Numbered from the stretch's first letter, positions 45,147 to 54,929 are shown. The stretch is 64,000 nucleotides of DNA from Malaya genurostris (GCF_030247185.1 NC_080571.1:349304254-349368253), one strand, 5' to 3'. The notes: generated from the sequence alone by a model not told the origin. Numbers and translations: made by a program.

Positions 45147-48100
45147 TTATTTATATCCGATAACCTTCTTAGCGTTCTTTTCAATGGCGATATAAAGAGG
45201 GATTTTACCATTTGTATTCTTTGCCATTACCGATGCACCGTGTTCAATAAGAATGTTCACAATCTCGTAATTATCAGAGATTGCGGCAAAATGTAAAGCA
45301 GTTTGTTCATATTTATCCGAAGTGAGCAACATTTCTGTTGCTTGTTCATGTTTTAGCAAAATTTCGACAACATTCTTAGCTTTCTTTCCAATGGCGATAT
45401 GAAGAGGGATTGTACCATCTTCATCCTTTGCCATTACCGATAAACCGCGATCAATAAGAACGTTCACGAGCTCGTAATAATTAGAGATTGCGGCCAAATG
45501 TAAAGCAGTTTGTCCATCATTATCCGAAGTGAGCAACATTTCTGTTGCTTGTTTATGGTTTAGCAATATTTCGACAACCTTCGTAGCTTTCTCTTCAATG
45601 GCGATATGAAGAGGGATTCTACCAAATCTATCCTTTGCCATTACCGATAAACCGCGATCAATAAGAATGTTCACAATCTCGTAATTATCAGAGAATGCGG
45701 CCAAATGTAAAGCAGTTTGTTCATTTTCATCCGAAGTGAGCAACATTTCTGTTGCTTGTTCATGTTTTAGCAATATTTCGACAACCTTCTTAGCGTTATT
45801 TTCAGTGGCGATGTGAAGAGGGATTCTATCATCTTTATCCTTTGACATTACTGGAAAACCTCTTTGAATAAGCATGTCCACACACTCGGGGTTGTTAAAG
45901 AATGCAGCCGAATGTAAAGGAGTTAAACGTGTGATTGTTTCTGGATCGCCGAAGTATTCTAGTAGCAGCTCTATACATTCCTTTGTTGCTGGATTTCCTA
46001 ATAAAATGGCAATGTCAAAATAGCTGCAATCGACTGTAGTTTCTCCCTCGAGCAAGACTCTCATATTTTGTAGCAATCGTTTGATTATTTCACGTGTAGA
46101 ATCTTCATTTTCATTTATCAAAAACTTCAACGATTCGCTTCTATTAGTATTATGAAAAATAACGGCATTTGAAAAAAATCCTTTGGCTAGTGCTAAATTT
46201 TTCAATGCTATATTATAAAAATATTCACTCACGCACGAAAGCCAATCATTACCAATAGCTTTCTGGATATTTTCAGGGTTTCCTCGGTCTAAAAACAGTT
46301 GGGCGCATTCATTAGACCGCTGAAGTATTTCAGACATTGAAAACGTTCCTATGGTGGCTGATTTGTCCAGAAGAAGCTTGACAATTTTGGCGTCACCATG
46401 TTTCAAAGCTATATCCAGTGCAGTTTCACCGTTTGCATTTGTAGAATTTATTAATGCATTTTGGTTCAACAACAAATTAACGTATTCGTAATTACCACTT
46501 CGAACGGCAGCATGTAATTGCAGGTCGTTAGGGTCTTTTGCCTTGAAGTTATCTGAACATGGGTGAAAGTTGCATTGAATGTATTCCCTCATTTTGCAGC
46601 AATATTCATCGCAGTTTGACATTGTACAAATCAGTTCTTTAAACCACTCAAACGGATAAGGACACACCAACGAAAACATTTGCAATAATTTATCCAGAAG
46701 CTGCTCATTTGATCTTGCATATGAAAACAAGATTTTCCGAACGAAGGGGTAGTGCCTTAACATAATTAAGTACAAATCATAAATATCTGCTATTTGCTGA
46801 TCTTCGTATTCAAAGTCGTCAATTTCAAAGTATTTATCGTTTCTGTAGAAATTCTGTTTCATAGTTTCGAAGCTCATACGATGCAGACTCTCACCCAAAC
46901 ACTTTGCAGCGAAGAATTCAGCTATCGTGGCATGGATGAAGTGCGGAATTCCATTTGAGTATTTTGGCATAATTAGAGAGTCTACCCGATTTGCTTGTTT
47001 CTCCAGTGATGTGCGTTCTCGCTCGTCATTTTCAATCAAATGCATCGCTTCTTTCCCAATTAAACTCATGAGACCGAGGTAGTTATGGAGCTTGACGTAG
47101 CCTACATATAAAAGATGCTTTTTATCCAACAAATCATCGTCCAATTTACGTTTCACTTTATGCTGCCGTTTGAATGAATGGTATGTAAAATTTTCGAATA
47201 GTTCCACAAAATCCAAGTTTTCTGGATCAAGGGATTGCGAAGATTTGTTTTCATTTGGTTTGCGTAGTTCATTCACATATGGTTTATAGATTTCGGCTAG
47301 CATGTTGATAATTAAAGGAGTGCCAGCAGTTTTTGTAAGGGCCCTCATCGGTCTGCTCTTGATCAGTTTCTCTACGAATGCACTTGTCGGATCTAGATTA
47401 TCCGAAACATCGAGAAAGTATTTCAAAAGGACTATTTGGTCACTTTGGCTAATCGGTTGCAAGTCAAATGTCTCCACCTCCATGGCCTTTTCCAAAACTT
47501 CCTGTTGGTGGGATCGTGTACTGATAAAAATCTGCGCTTTTTTAAGCATACGAAATAATGAAATAGCTTTCCCCATTACTTTCATAGGTAGTTCGTCGTA
47601 ACCATCGAAAAAGATGATAATTTTATGCTCTGTTTCCTGGAGCCATTTCGAAAATAGTTTCCGTTCAAAGTCAGATTCTATCGTCAGAATTTCACAGAGA
47701 AGATTAATTGCGTCTTCTAAATTCGTTAGTTCGTTTGGGTCTTCTAGTTTTTTCGCACAATCTGACAATCGAATGAACAGGATCCACTTAGTAGGGTGCA
47801 ACTTCTTTGCATCTTGAGCTAATTTCATCCAAAGAGTAGTTTTCCCCATACCTGGTAATGAGGACAGCAGAATCGTGTTAAATTGGAAAGAATGATTGAG
47901 AAATTCCTCTTCGCTATAGCTTTCATTAGCTTCTGAAGTCGTCGAATCAGAATCAGAATCAGAATCAGAATCGGAATCAGAATCGGAATCAGGCACCGAA
48001 TCACTAACAGTTTGTGCGATATTACAATTAAGTTGCAATTCAGGTAAAGCAGTTCCAATTTTAATACGTTTTTGTTGTATCAACTTTTCTGCTATTTCGT

Positions 48101-49769
48101 CACTTATGAGAGCAGGAAGATTTTTAGTCGGAAGTAGTTCATGCAAAGTAAGTTCAACACCTTGAAATAACACTGATTTCTGTGAAAGTTTCTCTTGACT
48201 ATCTTTGCTCAACAGTTTCATGTTATCTTTTGAATCTTCAATCGCATAAAAAGGTTGATTTCTGAAGAAATTTTTGGTGCGATCCTCAGTGGTGGTTAAG
48301 AAAATAAGTTTGATTTTATTGCTTATCGAATCGGATTGGAAAAACTTATATGAAATCTTAGATTCTGGACAATTATCATCCAGTAGAACATCCGATCCCG
48401 AGTTCTTGAAACTATTTATTTCTTTCTCAAATTGACGCAAGTCTGTTAGTTTCAAATAGTGATAGTTGAGTTTATGGTCTTGAAAAATCTGATACATTTT
48501 AAGACAGGTTAGAAACCCTTGTTCGGTACTTTTATATACAACCATAGGAAAATTAGAGTCAATCAAATTTCCTAGAGGACTGCAACTTGCAAATTTGATG
48601 CGAAAGTTTTCCATCTCGTATTTAAAAAAGTTTGTCGGATTCTCCAGCTTCAAATCAGCAATGGTACAAAGGACTTTCGCTGAAAGTTCTGTAAATTTAG
48701 TTATCTTTAGAAAATCACAAAAATCATTTTCCTTGCAGTCCAACCAACTGTAAATAATTTTGCGCAGATCTACAAACATCATTTTGGCGTACAAATCATC
48801 TGAGACAGAGCCCTGCATCCCCTTGAAATTTTCAATAATTTTACTTTCAAGATCTTCATTGTTTGGCTGACTAGTGGCAATGATACATTTTTCAAGAAAC
48901 TTCTCAACATATTTTTGTTCAAAATATCGAAATCTACTCTTTGATTGTTTTTTAGAAGTTAGCGCATCAATCAGTTGCTTATTTGTACTCATCATAGTTT
49001 GCATTTTGTCTCCACTCGATAAAACCTCATATAGTTTCATTTCTGCGGGGTTCAAATTTTCTTTTTTTGTAAATCTTGAAGTTAACTGAACCTTACCATT
49101 TTCAACAAAAAGAACTTGATTACCTAATTCAACGCTGTACTTTTTAATTAAATCGGTTTTAATGTTTTCATTACTATCTCTAAAGACATTTTCTATCTCT
49201 TCTACTAAATCGTGGAAATCTTTGTTGCTAAAATCTAATAAAGTCATTATGCGTTCATCGGTATTTTGTACCTTGAAAAACTCTTCGCTGCCTCCTAGCA
49301 AATTCAGAGCACTTGTAGTTTGGATACCAGCTTTGGTGAACCACTTTGAACTACTATTTAGTTTTGCATTCGTGTAGATCACAAAATCAAGGTTCCCACC
49401 ATTGAACTTACTATTGTTCATAATGTCATAAAACGATTGCAAATATTTGTACATCGAAAACGCTCCCTTTACCTTCTCGTCTTCCTTCACCGGGAAAAAA
49501 TGTTTCTCGTTGATTTCCGAAGACTGCTTGTGTTTGGCTTGGACGAACAAATAATTTTGAGTTTTACCTTCATCTGTTTCCCATGCCAGAACCGCATCGT
49601 CGAATTTTTCGGCATCTTCCCATTCGGTTGCTAAACGGAAATTTTTGAAACTTTCATCACGAGCAGCTCCTTGGTACATCAGCATCAGTAAGTGCACCTG
49701 GAACGAGTCACCGTGGCGAGCTCCTCCCAGTGTACCGGTCTTCTTATATTTTGTGTTTTCTTCGGCCAT
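45147..49769 (-). CDS. NACHT NTPase with N-terminal PD-(D/E)XK-like domain and ankyrin repeats (NLR-like)
   Basis: 1540 codons without intron. Residues 15-80: GARHGDSFQVHLLML, then KFDDAVLAW (D57/D58) and FVQAKHK (Q77, K79), the spacing of a PD-(D/E)XK nuclease like bacterial Cap4/DUF4297. Residues 81-585 are helical and unassigned; 590-609 are an SD-repeat linker. NACHT, about 630-960: Walker A LPGMGKTT (638-645), Walker B IIIFFDGYDE (717-726), ISTRS (749-753), GTPLIINML, and FIHATIAEFFAAKCL (944-958). Isolated ankyrins lie at about 1082-1140, then regular units from about 1280. The LINE cuts it after KNAKKVIG, adding YK and a stop. The ATG follows a candidate 5'-UTR intron. STAND NTPases switch on ligand binding; an immune-type role is inference. 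Confidence 0.85.
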   Translation of the reverse strand: MAEENTKYKKTGTLGGARHGDSFQVHLLMLMYQGAARDESFKNFRLATEWEDAEKFDDAVLAWETDEGKTQNYLFVQAKHKQSSEINEKHFFPVKEDEKVKGAFSMYKYLQSFYDIMNNSKFNGGNLDFVIYTNAKLNSSSKWFTKAGIQTTSALNLLGGSEEFFKVQNTDERIMTLLDFSNKDFHDLVEEIENVFRDSNENIKTDLIKKYSVELGNQVLFVENGKVQLTSRFTKKENLNPAEMKLYEVLSSGDKMQTMMSTNKQLIDALTSKKQSKSRFRYFEQKYVEKFLEKCIIATSQPNNEDLESKIIENFKGMQGSVSDDLYAKMMFVDLRKIIYSWLDCKENDFCDFLKITKFTELSAKVLCTIADLKLENPTNFFKYEMENFRIKFASCSPLGNLIDSNFPMVVYKSTEQGFLTCLKMYQIFQDHKLNYHYLKLTDLRQFEKEINSFKNSGSDVLLDDNCPESKISYKFFQSDSISNKIKLIFLTTTEDRTKNFFRNQPFYAIEDSKDNMKLLSKDSQEKLSQKSVLFQGVELTLHELLPTKNLPALISDEIAEKLIQQKRIKIGTALPELQLNCNIAQTVSDSVPDSDSDSDSDSDSDSDSTTSEANESYSEEEFLNHSFQFNTILLSSLPGMGKTTLWMKLAQDAKKLHPTKWILFIRLSDCAKKLEDPNELTNLEDAINLLCEILTIESDFERKLFSKWLQETEHKIIIFFDGYDELPMKVMGKAISLFRMLKKAQIFISTRSHQQEVLEKAMEVETFDLQPISQSDQIVLLKYFLDVSDNLDPTSAFVEKLIKSRPMRALTKTAGTPLIINMLAEIYKPYVNELRKPNENKSSQSLDPENLDFVELFENFTYHSFKRQHKVKRKLDDDLLDKKHLLYVGYVKLHNYLGLMSLIGKEAMHLIENDERERTSLEKQANRVDSLIMPKYSNGIPHFIHATIAEFFAAKCLGESLHRMSFETMKQNFYRNDKYFEIDDFEYEDQQIADIYDLYLIMLRHYPFVRKILFSYARSNEQLLDKLLQMFSLVCPYPFEWFKELICTMSNCDEYCCKMREYIQCNFHPCSDNFKAKDPNDLQLHAAVRSGNYEYVNLLLNQNALINSTNANGETALDIALKHGDAKIVKLLLDKSATIGTFSMSEILQRSNECAQLFLDRGNPENIQKAIGNDWLSCVSEYFYNIALKNLALAKGFFSNAVIFHNTNRSESLKFLINENEDSTREIIKRLLQNMRVLLEGETTVDCSYFDIAILLGNPATKECIELLLEYFGDPETITRLTPLHSAAFFNNPECVDMLIQRGFPVMSKDKDDRIPLHIATENNAKKVVEILLKHEQATEMLLTSDENEQTALHLAAFSDNYEIVNILIDRGLSVMAKDRFGRIPLHIAIEEKATKVVEILLNHKQATEMLLTSDNDGQTALHLAAISNYYELVNVLIDRGLSVMAKDEDGTIPLHIAIGKKAKNVVEILLKHEQATEMLLTSDKYEQTALHFAAISDNYEIVNILIEHGASVMAKNTNGKIPLYIAIEKNAKKVIGYK
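45162..45915 (-). repeat. 5' portion of the 207-bp ankyrin array
   Basis: About 3.6 units of the same 207-bp repeat, more diverged from each other than units in the 35.6-42.5-kb array (for example RFPVMSKDKDDRIPLH, RFGRIPLHIAIEEKATKVVE). This is expected for edge units of an array that homogenises internally. Phase is continuous with the severed part across the LINE. Confidence 0.85.
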
Positions 49770-49792
49770 TTTACAACTTTCTTCCGATGCAG

Positions 49793-49864
49793 CTAAAAGG
49801 ATAGCATTCGTTCAAAGTTAAAATCACGATTCAACAGGAAATTGATTATGAAATTCTGACTCAC
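49793..49864 (-). other. Candidate 5'-UTR intron of the NACHT-ankyrin gene
   Basis: On the minus strand, ATTAGTG then GTGAGT (donor, GT at 49863-49864) and, 72 bp on, a pyrimidine-rich CTATCCTTTTAG (acceptor, AG at 49793-49794), 22 bases before the ATG at 49769. The size matches typical small dipteran introns. Predicted by motif only. Confidence 0.5.
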
Positions 49865-50573
49865 CACTAATATCAGTTACTTCGAACAAGTTCGTTTAAT
49901 TTCACTCGCGTTTGAATTGCAGTTTTCTTTTCTAAAGTGTTTTCAAAAATACTCAAATAACCGTGCCTCGCATAATTATTATTCCAGGAAATTTCCTTAT
50001 TAAGTTTTTTTCTAAGAATGGACACTTGGTCAAACTTAAAAACCAAACCAGATAAAAGTGAACTGAAATAAACGTCTTTATTCACCACGAACTGAATCAA
50101 TAATGGTGATAACATTTGGAAGAAAATGCTGTTATCCTAAAAGCTGACCGGTTGATATCAAAATGATAAGTATGGTTTAAAAACGGGATTTACACTTGCG
50201 CTTGGATAAGAAGTAATTATAATCGCACGTTCTTAGAATTATTTTTTATCGAAATGAAGTAAGCCGCCTTAATACGGGCTACTAAAAAATCACATGCGCA
50301 GTTAGATTGTGCCAACTTTTGACGTGGTACTTTTAAACTATTGTTAATATCACTGTGTTAAGTTCACCACTACTTTATTTCTTTATTCATTTTGGTATAA
50401 GTAAAAGTACAGCAGCGTCATACATCTATTCGATGATCTCAGCTAGGTAGCAAAAGGGGTCAAAAAACCAAATCTCAAATCAGTGTCGGATGGCAAAGTG
50501 GAAGTGAAGATAAACATGTGATGTGGTGTGTGTTGATTTTCCATCGGATGTATTTCCATAGAGATAGGACTAT
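49865..50573. other. Upstream region of the NACHT-ankyrin gene
   Basis: Probably contains the first non-coding exon and promoter of the minus-strand gene. An 80-codon ORF (49873-50115) on the same strand has no recognisable domain. I cannot place a TATA box or initiator with confidence. Confidence 0.4.
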
Positions 50574-50805
50574 TTTTTTTTTTTTTTAATAACTATTTAT
50601 TGGAATATGAGTTAAAATTAAATTATTAAGATTTAAATTGGGTGTTCAGCCACAAGTGGTGACTTTTCAGCCCTGTTATATATATACGATTTGGTTATTA
50701 CCATGAAGACATCATTTGCTTCCGCAATTCTGAGATTTTTGTGTAGGGAAAATTCTAAACCTACTTGTATTGTGTAATGGGGAAAAAGAACTTATATACT
50801 AACTT
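50574..50805 (-). mobile_element. Poly(A)-tailed retro-insertion with 13-bp target duplication
   Basis: Flanked by GAGATAGGACTAT at 50561-50573 and 50806-50818. On the minus strand it ends CCAATAAATAGTTATT followed by an A-run of about 15, that is, a polyadenylation signal and tail. The 232 bp contain no ORF. It could be a 5'-truncated LINE 3' UTR or a processed transcript end. Mobilised by LINE machinery, by its tail and duplication. Confidence 0.8.
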
Positions 50806-50902
50806 GAGATAGGACTATAATTGAATGCTGTGGTGGCCAAGTAAAGCAAAGCATGCTTGGTTCTTCTAGTCAAGTAGGTTGTCTCTTTATGTGTTTTCGT
50901 AT

Positions 50903-50973
50903 GCAGAGTAGTTCAATTGGCAAAACAATGTCCCCGGTTAGGAGTTATCTACGAGTTCGACTACCGTCTCTGC
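50903..50973 (+). other. tRNA-like sequence (pseudo-tRNA or SINE head)
   Basis: 71 bases opening GCAGAGTAGTTCAATTGGC (A-box-like) and closing GAGTTCGACTACCGTCTCTG then C. GCAGAG and CTCTGC can pair as an acceptor stem, GAGTTCGACTACC resembles a B box, and T-runs follow at about 50983. D and anticodon stems are poor, so a functional tRNA is unlikely. It sits about 25 bp from the 3' end of repeat family R. Confidence 0.35.
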
Positions 50974-50989
50974 GGTAACATTTTTGCGG

Positions 50990-52690
50990 TTTTTACCTTT
51001 TTTTATATATATAAAAAATAGGTATAGAATTTGCTCAAACTTTAGAAAAACGTTCCGAGGCCCGGAGGGCCGAATGACATATACCTATCGATTCAGCTCG
51101 ACGAACTGAGCAAATGTCCGTGTGTGTCTGTATGTGTGTTGTCAACTAAGAGGTCGAGATCTCAGAGATGGATGGACCGATTTTGATCAAACTTGTCCCA
51201 AATGAAAGGTCTCCCCGTCACCCAAAACGATATTGAATGGTTTTGAGATCGGATGTGTACTTTTTGAGTTATACAAAATTTTCAGTTTTTTGACAGTATC
51301 GGTCACAATTGACCTTGAAACAGAATATATTTTTAGACTTAGATTCCGCACGGTAATACCTATACAATAAGTCACAGATTGTTAAAATCCGTCCATTTTT
51401 AACGGAGATATCGAAATTTTTGTGTAAACGACTTTTTCCCCTATTCCAGCAGTAGGAGTTTTGAGCGCTGTATGATAAAGAAATGCTTGGGAGCAACGGA
51501 AAACACGATTTTTTATACTGTTACATACAATTTTTTCTAAGTACCAAAAAGACTGTGTACAGCATTTTTTCAATGACAATTTTTTAGCACGGTTCGTTTT
51601 TGGCAACATAATCTTTCGAATATGGCATATATAAACCAGATGATGGCCGAATATTTTTAATTATATTGTTTTAAACTACTTACAGAAATAAATGCTGGAA
51701 GAACATAACATCCATATACCATTCGAATCAGTTCGTCGAGATCAGAAAATGTGTGTGTGACAAATAATTTCGCTCCATTTTCTCGGAAAATTTCTTTTCT
51801 ACAAATTCAGATTCATACGAAAAGTCGTATGCTCCCAAACAAAGTTCCTGAATTATGTTTGGTTCCGACTTCTGGTTCCGGAACTACAGGATGATATGTG
51901 AAACGAAATCGAAATTGTGTAACTCATTCTTCTCGTAGATGGCTGAACCGATCTAAGATGCAAATGAAAAGTTTCAAGATTCTTTAAAACATCTTCACTG
52001 ATTTTCAAATATTTTGAAACAAATGTAAACTATACAGCTACTCAGGTGAATTTATGTGACTTCGGCTACACCGATTTTCGAATACCGGTTCCAGTACCGA
52101 ATCGTTTCTCATAACTCAATCGTTTTCTTAAAAAAAAAGCCAAATCGAATTCAAGAAATAAAAATTCAAATTAAAATAAACTTTTATACAAAATTAATTA
52201 ATTTTATCCAATTATGACTTCCGGTTCTCGAATTACATGATGATGAATTTTTAAAATTCAAACCGATATAGCAGATGAAAATCCCGAAAAGCTTCAAAGT
52301 TATACTCAAAACTGTTGTAATTTATTTGTTATATGGCCATACGAATCGGTTTGGGTTATGCTGGTTCCTGAATACCGGCTCTGGAAGTACCTTAAATTAC
52401 CGCAAACTCTAAAGTGGAAATTACTTCGACATATCATGGAATGTTCAATCGATTGTTACACATTTAGATTCAAATTCGAAGCGATTTGCAGTTTCGGCAT
52501 TACATAGTAATGAGTGATTAAAATCTCAAATTGTCGCTTAAAACGACGGTCATTAAAATAATGTCATGAAAACTTAAACACCGAAGAATATTCATGCAAA
52601 AAACACATGCGGATTAATGAAAAAAGGTATCATCTCACTGTTAGGTGGATTAAACATGTTTTTATTACATATTTGCATTCACATGTTATT
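50990..52690 (-). repeat. Interspersed repeat family R, most complete copy
   Basis: About 1.7 kb, minus strand. 5' end CCACCTAACAGTGAGATGAT then ACCTTTTTT (52670-52625); 3' end ATATATATAAAAAAAGGTAA (51015-50990). It joins in one piece the segments found separately at 2860-3500 and 6930-7975. An internal CA tract is reduced here (51120-51140). No coding capacity, so non-autonomous. Confidence 0.75.
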
Positions 52691-53500
52691 ATTCCAATCT
52701 TCCTAGGCTTTGGATGATGAGCTACAGGGCGCGTACCCCCGCTTGGTGGATGGGGGTGGGAGTCGATTTACACTTCGCGTATTGACAAAGTCGGACCATA
52801 CCGAGATCGATCGTTCGCTTACAAGTGTAAAAGATGAAAATTATTATGTTGTCTGGATCGATCACGGAGTGGACAGGACTAATCCTGCTTGAAATTGACA
52901 ATAGGTCATTAGGTGGTTTCGAGCATTCTTATGCCTGGAATTGGTGACCAATTTGAATTATTTTGATCCAGTTGGGATGAATATTAATATAGCATATTCG
53001 TCCTGAACTTGGTGAAGTTAATTCTAAAAGGAGGACTATTGCTATCAGGAATAGGAGTAAATTGATATCTTATGAACCGTTTAGGAACTTTCAAACCTTT
53101 CCCAACCGGTTTATCGGTAATGTTTACAAATTGCAATGACGACGAAACTGATTGATTAGGTGTAAATACACTCTCAAATCGGGAAAGGTTTGAATGTACT
53201 TAGATTTCTCCAACTTGGACACATATGTCACATTCTAACTAAGAGTGTGAGATGTGTGTTTCTGGAAGAGAACGGTTCACGTGGACCATTTCATCCAATC
53301 ACACCTAGTATTTCTTCACGAAATACATGTAGTAGTTTTTATTTCCTGGATGCGTGCTCAACACTAGAAGGCCCAAAACTTAGTTTAGACCTAAATTGAT
53401 CAAAAGCAGTCAAAATGATAGAAAGAAAGAAAGTCACTGACAGACTAACCAAAAGCTAGTGAAGAGTGCCTTAGTGCTTATAGCGTTAATCCATTGTGTA
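52691..53500. other. Unassigned non-coding stretch
   Basis: A 60-codon ORF (52710-52892) begins with a GGGTGGGAGTCG-rich segment. No domain recognised. Confidence 0.45.
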
Positions 53501-53504
53501 CATA

Positions 53505-54145
53505 CGAGGTTTGTTCAAAACAGCTCCTGAGCGATGGTAATGCGTTTGTTTTTTTGATCAAAATTCAGTAGTTTTGGAACGAATTTTGCTGCCACTCGTT
53601 TCATGCCCAAAACATTTGAAAAAATATGATGGCATGAGCCAACTGATATGCCAACTTCATCAGCAACTTCTCTAATAGTGATTCGGCGATCATCCATAAT
53701 CATTTTTTCCACTTTTCCCACATTTTCATCGATTATTGACGTGCTGGGTCGACCGGAGCGTTCGTCGTCTTCAACGTCTTCGCGGCCATCGTGGAAACGC
53801 TTATACCACTCGTAAATACTTGTTTTTTTCATAGCAGACTCACCGTAGGCTCTCTGTAACATTTCGCACCCTTGGTTACACTTTAATTCATTTTTCACGC
53901 AAAATTTAATACAAATTCTTTGACTCTTCAATTCTTCCATTGTTTAAACTAACAAAAATCGCCGAGCTAAAACAAAAACACGTCTACACCAGCCGCTACA
54001 AGACAGCATGTAAACAATGAATACAGCTGAAAATTTCATCATACATTAGAGACATATGTACCAAAACAATAAAAAAAAATTTGACCACCGGACTCTCCAG
54101 ACGCGCGCTATTAAAAAATTCCGGGAACTTTTTGAAGAGACCTCG
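53505..54145 (-). mobile_element. mariner deletion derivative with CGAGGT ends
   Basis: 641 bp flanked by TA (53503-53504 and 54146-54147). Ends CGAGGTTTGTTCAAAA and (inward from right) CGAGGTCTCTTCAAAAAGT. Only the N-terminal transposase part remains. This is a different mariner subfamily from the irritans-type copies, with other ends and another N-terminal domain. Confidence 0.85.
53515..53940 (-). pseudogene. mariner transposase N-terminal DNA-binding domain only
   Basis: 141 codons: KSQRICIKFCVKNELKCNQG, EMLQRAYGESAMKKTSIYEW, GREDVEDDERSGRPSTS, IREVADEVGISVGSCHHIF and ending FDQKNKRITIAQELF at the element's far end. These are the paired helix-turn-helix modules and linker of mariner transposases. 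The whole catalytic domain is deleted and the ORF runs into the terminal repeat. If translated it could bind ends without cutting. Confidence 0.85.
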
Positions 54146-54147
54146 TA

Positions 54148-54929
54148 GTGTGACTTTCTTGGGCAATCTAGTGTTAAATGCGCACCCTTACATAATTTAA
54201 CGAAATCACTCACATCTGATTTTATTTTTTTTTATTTTCATGATAAAAAAAACTAAATTAAATGAGACTATTCAAGTAAAGGATTGTCATTGAAGATTCA
54301 AGGCCAAGAAGATGTGAGGAAGAAGACCTTTAGAATATCCCAGGATAGTGTTGAAGGATGAGTATTTTATGTTTTAACCTAACTTTTGGTAAGGTGTGTG
54401 ATGCTGGAAGAAAAAGGTGAGTGCAATACTATTTTTACAGTCACTTTTATTACTATTATTAACGTAACGTAACATCGACAGAAACATAGAAACAATCAGA
54501 ATAGATTAGATTGGATAGTGTTAGTAGACCAAACATATCTACATTGATTTAGGAACTTTAAAGTAATAATCGTAAGTACCGCTTCAGACATAAAAGACTA
54601 TATAGGAAAGCAGTGCCAAGAACGAAGCGGATACAATTCTCCAAAGTTTCATCGACGAGGACATTTAAGACACAGAAGCAGCTGGCAGGATGACAAAATA
54701 CTAATACGATACAGACGCACGACTCAATGAATGACTGGTTACAGGGTGAAGCACATACTTCCTGCTCAAGTGACAAATTCTCTGACGAACTTGCAATAGA
54801 AGATATTCGTATCTTTCATTGCAAATTGATAGCCGCATAGGAATCTGTCGCTTGGGTTACATGCTGGAGGGAACCTATCAATGATAGGCCGGTTTCCTTC
54901 TTCGTTACTAGTGTTCATTTGGGCACCAT
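54148..54929. other. Unassigned non-coding stretch
   Basis: No domain or terminal repeats recognised. A 72-codon minus-strand ORF (54558-54776) is Cys/Leu-rich and unconvincing. Confidence 0.45.

Larger units (their letters stand above)
42482..45153 (-). mobile_element. LOA-like LINE inserted in the NACHT-ankyrin gene, 2.67 kb
   Basis: Flanked by the 8-bp direct repeat TATCCGAT (42474-42481 and 45154-45161). The minus-strand 5' end (45153 to about 44930) looks like 5' untranslated sequence and then jumps to the RT, so the endonuclease half is deleted. RT, connection and RNase H remain. The 3' part (42500-42960) has three variants of a CAGA(T/C)TGTT..GGCATCC...GAATTTACTTCTGCT unit and ends GATTCCAC without poly(A). 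LOA-type elements often lack poly(A). Confidence 0.8.

Noticed and set aside
45147..49769. Bacterial (for example Wolbachia) origin of the ankyrin gene
   Set aside because: Ankyrin richness alone is not evidence. No bacterial neighbours or ribosome-binding sites are seen, and a candidate small intron precedes the start. Cannot be excluded without a phylogeny, but not supported here.
50903..50973. Functional tRNA gene
   Set aside because: Acceptor pairing exists but D and anticodon stems are poor and the B box is imperfect.
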